A stretch of DNA of 7,058 bases from Pseudomonadota bacterium (lineage in GTDB: Bacteria > Pseudomonadota > Gammaproteobacteria > Burkholderiales > SCOH01): the NCBI GenBank assembly GCA_030917985.1, contig JAUPTR010000351.1, positions 1 to 7,058 on the forward strand, read 5' to 3'. Shown one piece after another: positions 1 to 4,660 of the stretch; within the stretch, counting starts at the first letter, position 1; every line of letters starts with the position of its first letter. The notes below the pieces were generated by a model. That model ran no database searches. It was not told where the DNA came from and saw only the letters and a program-made list of their open reading frames with translations. Position numbers and translations under genes: made by a program.

Positions 1-49
1 AAAATTGGCGCGTAGCCCGGACAGCAGCGGCTGGCCGCCCGGCGTTTTT

Positions 50-88
50 AGCCCCTCGCCCCTTGCGGGAGAGGGGTTGGGGAGAGGG
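50..88 (+). repeat. G/C-rich palindromic repeat (type C), copy 1
   Basis: This 39-bp unit can fold as CCCCTC...GAGGGG around a short TTGC loop with one internal G/A mismatch, followed by a TTGGGGAGAGGG tail. The same unit occurs at 321-359, at 2263-2302, and in reverse complement at 2168-2206. Open frames crossing it give a stereotyped SPSPLAGEGLGRG-like peptide, a common sign of dispersed intergenic repeats rather than protein. Confidence 0.88.
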
Positions 89-93
89 GGCGG

Positions 94-139
94 ATGGCTG
101 CGAAATGATGGCTATCGCTGTGCGCCACTCATCCTGCGG
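94..139 (-). repeat. GATGG...CATCC REP-like element (type B), copy 1
   Basis: This 46-bp block begins ATGGCTGCG and contains GATGGCT ... ACTCATCC. It matches 2319-2364 at 39 of 46 positions. The 2319-2364 copy keeps a clean GATGGGT/ACCCATC stem ended by CTAC, which is a GTAG head when read on the minus strand. This copy has lost the inner pairs and the head (CTGC), so it looks like a decayed relative. A second degenerate copy lies at 365-410. Confidence 0.7.
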
Positions 140-155
140 TGTTGTGGTGGTTTTG

Positions 156-223
156 GTAGGTCGGACTTCAGTCCGACGCAGTCGTTAACGTTTGGCACCG
201 CGTCGGACTGAAGTCCGACCTAC
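156..223. repeat. REP pair in inverted orientation (BIME-like), GTAG type
   Basis: A GTAG head (156-159) is followed by the palindrome GTCGGACT-TC-AGTCCGAC (160-177). The reverse-complement unit lies at 202-219, ending CTAC (220-223). Arms 156-179 and 200-223 are perfect 24-bp inverted repeats around a 20-bp spacer. A GTAG tetranucleotide plus hairpin is the known architecture of REP sequences mobilised by REP-associated tyrosine transposases (RAYT, TnpA-REP), and two inverted units form a BIME. No RAYT gene is present in the window, so the mobilising enzyme would have to act in trans. Confidence 0.88.
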
Positions 224-320
224 GACCTTGTTTTGCGGCAGTGAGGGATGGGGCTGTAGATGCCATTGCCAAAAATTGGCGCGTAGCCCGGACAGCAGCG
301 GCTGGCCGCCCGGCGTTTTT

Positions 321-359
321 AGCCCCTCGCCCCTTGCGGGAGAGGGGTTGGGGAGAGGG
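321..359 (+). repeat. G/C-rich palindromic repeat (type C), copy 2
   Basis: This unit is identical to the one at 50-88 because it lies within the second copy of the 150-bp direct repeat. It is followed by the same GATGG...CATCC element (365-410), keeping the internal order of the composite repeat. Confidence 0.88.
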
Positions 360-364
360 GGCGG

Positions 365-410
365 ATGGCTGCGAAATGATGGCTATCGCTACGCGCCACT
401 CATCCTGCGG
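365..410 (-). repeat. GATGG...CATCC REP-like element (type B), copy 2
   Basis: This is the duplicate of 94-139 inside the second 150-bp repeat. It differs in the loop, where its ACGCGCC is closer to the TCGCTCC of the intact element at 2319-2364. It shares the decayed stem and the CTGC end. Confidence 0.68.
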
Positions 411-520
411 TGTGGTGGTGGCGCTGGGCCGAAGGTGATGTAGATGTAACAACAGCCTGCACAGACGGGCGTTGGCCAGCAATTGGCAAAAAATAAGCAA
501 AGAAGGAGATATCTGTTGCC

Positions 521-667
521 GTGGCCGGGGGCTGGCCCGTTGCAGCATCTGCGTTGGATGGGGGCGTTGCGATTCCTGTCAATGCGGGCGTTGTTGCGAT
601 GGCCGGGGCCACTGCCGCGAAGATAGGCGGTTTTTGCAGGTCGGACTTCAGTCCGACGCGGTGCTGA
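521..667 (+). CDS. Possible 48-residue small ORF (doubtful)
   Basis: A GTG at 521 opens a 48-codon frame ending with TGA at 665-667. A strong purine-rich ribosome-binding sequence, AAGGAGA (503-509), lies 11 nt upstream, which is longer than ideal. The peptide is small and Ala/Gly/Val-rich in the middle (AGVVAMAGATAAKIGG). Its last ten residues are encoded by a REP element (636-657), so a functional protein would have had its end rewritten by the repeat. I recognise no family. It may be the remnant of an older gene or pure chance. The same ribosome-binding sequence sits at a better distance from a TTG at 516 in another frame, but that product is less protein-like. Confidence 0.15.
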   Translation: MAGGWPVAASALDGGVAIPVNAGVVAMAGATAAKIGGFCRSDFSPTRC

Positions 668-703
668 ACGTTAGCGGCTGCGTTGAACTGAAGTGCGATC
701 TGC
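636..703. repeat. Decayed REP pair just upstream of epsB
   Basis: The left unit (636-657) has the palindrome GTCGGACT-TC-AGTCCGAC intact, but its head is GCAG rather than GTAG. The right unit (682-703) corresponds to the inverted arm of the pair at 156-223 with five substitutions, so the hairpin between the two units is weakened. Similarity to the first pair continues to the right (ACCTTG, a T run, GCGGCAGTG) to about 735. It is therefore a diverged copy of a longer block, not only of the palindrome. It ends about 75 bp before the preferred epsB start. Confidence 0.8.
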
Positions 704-776
704 GACCTTGTTTTTGCGGCAGTGGGGCAATGGCTGGGCGGTGTGGGTAATCAATACGGATATCGATTGTTTGAAA

Positions 777-2162
777 ATGGCGCAAAACAGTACGCAAATA
801 TTTTTCCGTTCCGATCCGAACGCTAAGGAGCTGGTGCAGTGGCTGGTAGAGCCGTTGTCAGCTATCTGCATGTGGCTGCTGGCGGCCAATTTCACCGGCA
901 GCCGTCTGGGCGCCGAGGATTTTGTGGTGTGCCTGATGCTGTTTTTGCTGATGTTTCCTGGCAAGTGGGCCGAGCGCCTGGGGGTGGGCGCGGCGATCGA
1001 TGTGGTGATCAACTGGTTGTTTGTGGCGGCCATTCTTGGCTTGCTGGCTTATGCCACGGGTTTTTACCGCGATTTTGACCAGCAGATGATCATCTATTGG
1101 GTGGCGGGCACGCCGCTGCTGCAGTTGCTGGCTTATGCGCTGGTGGGCTGGCAGCTGCGCCGGCTGTTTTCGTCCGAGCAGCATATCGAGCGGGTGATGG
1201 TGGTTGGCCTTAACGATACCGGCCGCCGCCTGGCCAAAGAGGTGAATTCGCGCCGCCAGTATGGCATGCAGCTGGTGTGTTTTGCCGATGACCGCAGCGG
1301 CGAGCGCCTGGGCAACAATGCGCCGGCGCCGGTGATGGGCGGGCTGGAGGATGTGGCCGATCTGGTCAGGCAAAACGATATTTCGCGCATTTACGTGGCA
1401 CTGCCGATGGCGTCGCAGCCGCGTATTCTCAAGCTGCTGGACGATCTGCGCGATACCACGGCGTCGATTTATTTTGTGCCGGATCTGTTCATTTTCGACC
1501 TGATCCAGGCGCGGGTAGACCGGGTGGCGGATATCCCCGTGGTGGCAGTGTGCGAAACACCGTTCTACGGCATCAACCTGCTGCTCAAGCGGTTGTCGGA
1601 TATTGTGCTGTCGAGCCTGATTCTGCTGATGATTGCGCCGATCATGCTGGCGGTGGCAATTGCGGTAAAAATGAGTTCGCCGGGGCCGATGCTGTTCAAG
1701 CAGCGGCGTTATGGGCTGGATGGCAAGGAAATCCTGGTCTACAAGTTCCGCTCGATGACGGTGACCGAAGACGGCGCCAAGGTGGTGCAGGCCACCAAAA
1801 ACGATCAGCGCATTACCAGGGTGGGCGCGTTTATCCGCAAAACCTCGCTGGACGAGCTGCCGCAGTTCATCAATGTGCTGGAAGGCAAGATGAGCATCGT
1901 TGGCCCGCGCCCGCATGCGGTGGCGCACAACGAGCAGTATCGCAAGCTGATCAAAGGCTATATGGTGCGCCACAAGGTTAAGCCGGGCATCACCGGCTGG
2001 GCGCAGGTCAACGGTTATCGCGGCGAAACCGAAACGCTGGACAAGATGGAAAAGCGCATCGAATACGATCTGGACTACCTGCGCAACTGGTCGCTGCGGC
2101 TCGACCTGTCAATCATCATCCGCACCGCCTTGCTGGTGGTGAAAGATAGCAACGCGTATTGA
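777..2162 (+). CDS. epsB: Undecaprenyl-phosphate sugar phosphotransferase (EpsB/WcaJ type)
   Basis: This enzyme moves a hexose-1-phosphate, usually glucose, from a UDP-sugar to undecaprenyl phosphate in the inner membrane. It is the first committed step of EPS repeat-unit assembly. From the ATG at 777 the product is 461 residues, normal for the family. Four N-terminal hydrophobic segments (about 22-42, 46-62, 72-94, 101-125) precede a Rossmann-like CoA-binding-type region with VMVVGLNDTG (140-149). A further hydrophobic segment (about 272-298) leads into the bacterial sugar-transferase domain, which starts at KRLSD (271). Conserved signatures include YKFRSM (322-327), DELPQ (359-363), GPRPH (376-380) and KPGITGWAQVNG (402-413). 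An in-frame GTG at 693 would add 28 residues, but these come from a decayed REP, so I prefer 777. No clear ribosome-binding site precedes either start. The sugar is not readable from sequence, and the symbol is by analogy with EpsB of methylotroph EPS clusters. Confidence 0.93.
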   Translation: MAQNSTQIFFRSDPNAKELVQWLVEPLSAICMWLLAANFTGSRLGAEDFVVCLMLFLLMFPGKWAERLGVGAAIDVVINWLFVAAILGLLAYATGFYRDFDQQMIIYWVAGTPLLQLLAYALVGWQLRRLFSSEQHIERVMVVGLNDTGRRLAKEVNSRRQYGMQLVCFADDRSGERLGNNAPAPVMGGLEDVADLVRQNDISRIYVALPMASQPRILKLLDDLRDTTASIYFVPDLFIFDLIQARVDRVADIPVVAVCETPFYGINLLLKRLSDIVLSSLILLMIAPIMLAVAIAVKMSSPGPMLFKQRRYGLDGKEILVYKFRSMTVTEDGAKVVQATKNDQRITRVGAFIRKTSLDELPQFINVLEGKMSIVGPRPHAVAHNEQYRKLIKGYMVRHKVKPGITGWAQVNGYRGETETLDKMEKRIEYDLDYLRNWSLRLDLSIIIRTALLVVKDSNAY

Positions 2163-2167
2163 TTTGG

Positions 2168-2206
2168 CCCTCTCCCCAACCCCTCTCCCGCAAGGGGAGA
2201 GGGGCT
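2168..2206 (-). repeat. G/C-rich palindromic repeat (type C), inverted copy
   Basis: This 39-bp unit is the reverse complement of 50-88 with one mismatch. It starts five bases after the epsB stop codon. It pairs with the direct copy at 2263-2302: a 22-bp perfect block, a loop difference of one substitution and one inserted base, then a 13-bp perfect block. Together they could form a stem of about 35 bp with a 56-nt loop. Confidence 0.88.
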
Positions 2207-2262
2207 AACCGGCCGCGACACCTTGGTGGCTTGGCATGGGCGCTCGAACGTCGGCATTCTGA

Positions 2263-2302
2263 AGCCCCTCTCCCCTTTGTGGGAGAGGGGTTGGGGAGAG
2301 GG
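2263..2302 (+). repeat. G/C-rich palindromic repeat (type C), copy 3
   Basis: This 40-bp unit is in the same orientation as those at 50-88 and 321-359. Its own hairpin is better than theirs, because CCCCTCTCCC pairs fully with GGGAGAGGGG around a TTTGT-type loop. It opens the third C-B-A composite block, with type B at 2319-2364 and type A at 2389-2414. Confidence 0.87.
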
Positions 2303-2318
2303 GAAACCCGTTTGCTGC

Positions 2319-2364
2319 ATGGCTGCGGAATGATGGGTATCGCTTCGCTCCACCCATCCTACGG
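2319..2364 (-). repeat. REP-like element with GTAG head on the minus strand (type B)
   Basis: The stem arms GATGGGT (2332-2338) and ACCCATC (2352-2358) flank a 13-nt loop, and CTAC (2359-2362) follows. Read on the minus strand this is GTAG plus a hairpin, the same layout as the type A REPs but with a different stem sequence. It is the best preserved of the three type B copies in the window. Confidence 0.78.
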
Positions 2365-2388
2365 CTGTCGCGAAGATATATTGCCCCT

Positions 2389-2414
2389 GTAGGTCGGACT
2401 TCAGTCCGACCTAC
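2389..2414. repeat. 26-bp GTAG/CTAC palindromic REP (type A)
   Basis: GTAG-GTCGGACT, a TC centre, then AGTCCGAC-CTAC forms a hairpin with 12-bp perfect arms. Flanking CTGT/ACAG bases could lengthen the stem past a one-base bulge. Unlike the copies at 156 and 636 it is a single unit carrying both GTAG and CTAC ends, as if a REP pair had lost its spacer. It lies 46 bp before the terminator-like hairpin and may act as an RNA-stabilising or transcription-slowing structure. Confidence 0.88.
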
Positions 2415-2459
2415 AACAGGCAATGGTGTTGGTGGGTGGGGAAAAACGCATTTGTTTTC

Positions 2460-2487
2460 AGGCCGTGTTGCGGCCTTTTGTTTGTTT
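2460..2487 (+). terminator. Intrinsic-terminator-like hairpin before the CPBP gene
   Basis: AGGCCG (2460-2465), a TGTTG loop, then CGGCCT (2471-2476) make a 6-bp G/C-rich stem followed by a T-rich tract TTTTGTTTGTTT (2476-2487). This is a standard rho-independent terminator for + strand transcription. The minus strand lacks the T tract. It probably ends the epsB transcript. The CPBP start is only 19 nt after the T tract, so either that gene has an unrecognised promoter overlapping this site or its expression depends on read-through. Confidence 0.7.
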
Positions 2488-2506
2488 AACGTTTGCAGGT
2501 TGATGA

Positions 2507-3178
2507 ATGACGATTTCGCGTGAGGTGTTAAGCCGTTGCCTGCCATTTGCGCTGTATATGGCGATCATGGCGCTGTCGCCGTGGCTGGCGGAGCTGATCG
2601 GCCTGGAGAAGGCGCAGCAGAACTGGCTGTATGCCTTGCGGGTGGCGGCGCCGCTGGCTGCCATCATTTATTTCTGGCGTGATTACGCCGAGCTGCGGGC
2701 GCAGGCTTTTCCGCTGCAGGGGCTGCTGGCCACGCTGGCGGCGGGGCTGCTGGTGTTTGTGATCTGGATCAACCTGGCCGAGGGCTGGGTGGTGTTTGGC
2801 ACGCTGGCCGGTTTTGTGCCGAAAACGGCGGCAGGCGAGATCGACTGGCCGCTGATTGTGGTGCGCTGGTGTGGTGCGGCGCTGGTGGTGCCGTTGATGG
2901 AAGAATTGTTCTGGCGCTCGTTTTTGCAGCGCTGGCTGGATAAACCGGCGTTTCTGTCGGTTGATCCGCGTCTGGTAACGTTCAAGTCGCTGTTGATTGC
3001 GTCGCTGCTGTTTGGCTCGGAGCATTCGCAATGGCTGGCGGGCATTATCGCCGGCCTGTTTTACGGATATTTGTACCGCCGCTACGGCAACCTGTGGTTG
3101 CCCACCATCGCCCACGCCATCACCAACGGCGTGCTCGGCATCTGGGTGGTGGCTGGCGGCCATTGGCAGTTCTGGTGA
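2507..3178 (+). CDS. CPBP-family membrane protease, exosortase-associated CAAX type
   Basis: This is a 223-residue polytopic inner-membrane protein with a complete CPBP (Abi/CAAX protease) catalytic set: EE at 132-133 with R137 (EExxxR), F169xxxH173 and H203xxxN207. Hydrophobic segments lie at about 10-30, 44-58, 72-90, 117-131, 160-195 and 205-217. The N-terminal half (FALYMAIMALSPWL, then RVAAPLAAIIYFWRDYAEL) resembles the CAAX prenyl protease-related family known from exosortase/PEP-CTERM EPS loci. There it is suspected of processing a membrane substrate, but no substrate is established. The ATG at 2507 has AGG seven nt upstream. An ATG at 2503 is out of frame and stops after six codons. 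The gene sits 17 bp before epsL, probably in one transcript. No exosortase is visible in the window. Confidence 0.87.
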   Translation: MTISREVLSRCLPFALYMAIMALSPWLAELIGLEKAQQNWLYALRVAAPLAAIIYFWRDYAELRAQAFPLQGLLATLAAGLLVFVIWINLAEGWVVFGTLAGFVPKTAAGEIDWPLIVVRWCGAALVVPLMEELFWRSFLQRWLDKPAFLSVDPRLVTFKSLLIASLLFGSEHSQWLAGIIAGLFYGYLYRRYGNLWLPTIAHAITNGVLGIWVVAGGHWQFW

Positions 3179-3191
3179 TTTTCTGGTGATC
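3170..3191 (+). repeat. 11-bp tandem duplication at the CPBP-epsL junction
   Basis: TTCTGGTGAT occurs at 3170-3179 and again at 3181-3190, an 11-bp period with one differing base. The first copy carries the CPBP stop codon (TGA, 3176-3178). The second supplies GGTGAT five nt before the epsL ATG, the only candidate ribosome-binding sequence for that gene. The duplication therefore spaces stop and start. Confidence 0.75.
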
Positions 3192-3195
3192 TGAT

Positions 3196-4428
3196 ATGCA
3201 CAATCGTATTTCCCGGCCTTTGCTGGCGGGTTGGCTGGCATTGGCCGGTGGCGGGGCGCTGGCGGTGCCGGCGGGTGAAGACGGCCTCTCGCTGGGCGCG
3301 CAGCTGGGTTTGATCCGCGACGATAACCCGCGCCTGGTGCCGCGCGGGCTGGATGATCTGGGTTTGAACCGGCCCGATTCGGAGCTGACGCCGCAGGCCG
3401 ACACGATTTATTACACGCAGCTGCAGGCAAGTTACAGCGGCAGTTTCAGCCTGCAAAAGCTGGGGGTGTCGGTGCAGGCAAAAGATGTCAATTACGATCG
3501 CCTGAGCGAGCTGGATTATCGCTCGTACAACAACCAGGCGTGGTGGAACTGGACACTGACCGACCGGCTGACCGGGCGCCTGGCCTACACCAGCGATCGC
3601 ACGCCGGTATCGCTCAAATACGAAACCGGCCGCCAGCTGGATCTGATCAGCCGCCAGGCACCAGAGGCCACGCTGGCCTGGGCGCTGACGCCAGACTGGT
3701 ATATCGATGCCCGTTATGTGCCATCCAGCAGCGAACATTCGCTGGAAAGCAAAAAATATCTCGATAACGATGCCACCGAATATCGCTATCGCCTCGGCAC
3801 CCGCTCGCCAACCGGCTACGGCGGCGGCCTGTTGCTGCGCGATAATCGCCTGGATTATGTCAATCCGGATGCGCGCCCGCCGGGGTCGGCGCTGGATTCT
3901 GGCTACCGTGACCGTGAAACCAGTGTTTACGCCAGCTGGGGCGCCGGCGGCCGCTCGCGCGTTGACGGCAAGCTGGGTTATCTGAGCCGCGAGCACGAGC
4001 GCAATACCGAGCGTGATTACAAGGGCGGCATCGGCAATCTCAATCTGAATTACAGCCTCACCGGCGATACCGATCTGAAACTCGATCTGGCGCGGCAGCT
4101 GGGCGGCGAAGAAGAATCCGCCAACGGCAATTATGCGGTTCACCGCATAGCCGGGCTGGGGGTGGTGTATCGTCTGACGCCCTTGATCAGCACCAATCTG
4201 GGCTGGCGCAGCGAAATCATCGATTTTCAGAACGGCTTTGCCAATAACGCGCTTGACCAGACACAGCGCGTTGACCGCGAGCGCGTGTTCAGCGTCAGCG
4301 CGAGTTATAAGCCGCATCAGCTGGTGGATGTGGGCCTGAGCTGGCAGCAGGATCGCCGCACCTCAAATATTCAGTTTGGCGATTTCAAGCAGCAGCAGGT
4401 ATCGTTGTACCTGTTGTTGAGTTATTGA
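3196..4428 (+). CDS. epsL: Outer-membrane beta-barrel EPS protein, EpsL type
   Basis: This 410-residue secreted protein has a classical signal peptide (MHNRISRPLLAGWLALAGGG, likely cut after ALA at 21-23). The mature part is a run of alternating amphipathic strands rich in Tyr, Arg, Asp and Gly, such as LGVSVQAKDVNYDRL and RLTGRLAYTSDRT. It ends VSLYLLLSY, with the C-terminal aromatic residue typical of proteins inserted by the BAM complex. Length and strand pattern fit the EpsL family of the putative beta-barrel porin type, found in EPS operons with exosortase-type systems. Its role there is inferred to be polymer passage or anchoring at the outer membrane. Neighbours on both sides are 17 and 7 bp away, suggesting one operon. 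A generic BBP2-type porin would be the alternative, but the gene next door favours EpsL. Confidence 0.82.
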   Translation: MHNRISRPLLAGWLALAGGGALAVPAGEDGLSLGAQLGLIRDDNPRLVPRGLDDLGLNRPDSELTPQADTIYYTQLQASYSGSFSLQKLGVSVQAKDVNYDRLSELDYRSYNNQAWWNWTLTDRLTGRLAYTSDRTPVSLKYETGRQLDLISRQAPEATLAWALTPDWYIDARYVPSSSEHSLESKKYLDNDATEYRYRLGTRSPTGYGGGLLLRDNRLDYVNPDARPPGSALDSGYRDRETSVYASWGAGGRSRVDGKLGYLSREHERNTERDYKGGIGNLNLNYSLTGDTDLKLDLARQLGGEEESANGNYAVHRIAGLGVVYRLTPLISTNLGWRSEIIDFQNGFANNALDQTQRVDRERVFSVSASYKPHQLVDVGLSWQQDRRTSNIQFGDFKQQQVSLYLLLSY

Positions 4429-4435
4429 GGTTGGC

Positions 4436-4651
4436 ATGTCGAAGTTTGAGCAGATCAAGTGGCACGATCCGGATGGCAATCTGATCGCCTGCGTCGAGAA
4501 AATCAAGGTAATGCGCGAGAACCTGGAAGAGTTGCAGCAGATGGCGCAGGATTGCCTGGAAGACGCGCTGTTGATGCAGTGTGACGAGCACCAGGTGCGC
4601 CAGGTGTTGCACCAGTTGATCGACAGCCTGCACAACCCGTACATGAATTGA
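4436..4651 (+). CDS. Small protein of unknown function (71 residues)
   Basis: I do not recognise a named family. The ATG at 4436 has GAGG at 4427-4430, overlapping the epsL stop codon, so translation is probably coupled. The product starts with a short polar segment (KWHDPDGNLIACVEK, 8-22). It continues as two probable amphipathic helices (about 21-47 and 50-66) separated near QCDE (48-51), with Leu/Met/Val at heptad-like spacing. That suggests a helical hairpin or oligomerising protein. There is no signal peptide or membrane segment, so it is likely cytosolic. Cysteines lie at 19, 40 and 49, too scattered for an obvious metal site. It stops 9 bp before folA. Codon use matches its neighbours, so it looks like a genuine gene. 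Confidence 0.82.
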   Translation: MSKFEQIKWHDPDGNLIACVEKIKVMRENLEELQQMAQDCLEDALLMQCDEHQVRQVLHQLIDSLHNPYMN

Positions 4652-4660
4652 GCCTGGCCC

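Larger units (their letters stand above)
1..150 (+). repeat. 150-bp direct repeat, copy 1 (cut by window edge)
   Basis: Positions 1-150 match 272-421 at a constant offset of 271 bp. I see three mismatches, at 120, 121 and 143. The match runs to the first base of the window, so the full repeat is probably longer. Inside it are a G/C-rich hairpin element (50-88) and a GATGG...CATCC element (94-139). Such high identity suggests a recent duplication or ongoing gene conversion. Confidence 0.93.
272..421 (+). repeat. 150-bp direct repeat, copy 2
   Basis: This is the second copy of the repeat at 1-150, in the same orientation, with three mismatches. Its right end is sharp: after 421 the two copies diverge completely. 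Copy 1 continues into a REP pair only 5 bp later, while copy 2 continues into unrelated sequence, and the next REP pair lies about 215 bp further on. Either the unique stretch was inserted here or the duplication ended exactly at 421. Confidence 0.93.
1..776. other. Gene-poor, repeat-rich region upstream of epsB
   Basis: This stretch holds no convincing gene. It contains two copies of a 150-bp direct repeat (1-150 and 272-421), a perfect REP pair (156-223), a decayed REP pair (636-703) and about 210 bp of apparently unique sequence (422-635). Open frames here run through the repeats and give low-complexity proteins, so I treat them as chance. A short frame at 521-667 behind a good ribosome-binding sequence is the only possible exception. 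I found no promoter with a convincing -35/-10 pair for epsB, although one must lie here or upstream of the window. Confidence 0.75.
2163..2506. other. 344-bp intergenic repeat block between epsB and the CPBP gene
   Basis: No gene is seen here. In order, the block holds an inverted pair of G/C-rich repeats (2168-2206 and 2263-2302), a REP-like element on the minus strand (2319-2364), a 26-bp GTAG palindrome (2389-2414) and an intrinsic-terminator-like hairpin (2460-2487). Any RNA crossing it would be highly folded, so the 3' end of the epsB message is probably formed or protected here. Confidence 0.8.

Noticed and set aside
5..443. Frames containing an SPSPLAGEGLGRG-like peptide
   Set aside because: The peptide is the translation of the type C palindromic repeat; the same string appears from every copy in either orientation, so it reflects DNA repetition and not a protein.
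1..735. Possible CRISPR array, because of repeated palindromes
   Set aside because: Repeat units differ in type and length, spacers are not uniform, some units are inverted, and no cas gene is present.
472..750. Cysteine-rich 92-codon frame resembling a small metal-binding protein
   Set aside because: It starts at a TTG without a matching ribosome-binding site, runs through the REP pair at 636-703, and its cysteines come from TGC/TGT-rich repeat DNA with no consistent spacing.
858..1973. 371-codon open frame on the minus strand opposite epsB
   Set aside because: It is His/Gln/Arg-rich, has no recognisable motif, and is the antisense shadow of a well-supported sugar transferase gene in GC-rich DNA.
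2528..3430. 300-codon minus-strand frame across the CPBP gene and the start of epsL
   Set aside because: It spans two real genes and their junction, and its product is low-complexity Arg/Gln/Pro sequence typical of antisense shadows.
3082..4317. 411-codon open frame on the minus strand opposite epsL
   Set aside because: It is long, but its Ala/Ile/Gln-rich, motif-free product mirrors the codon bias of epsL, whose signal peptide and barrel features are clear.
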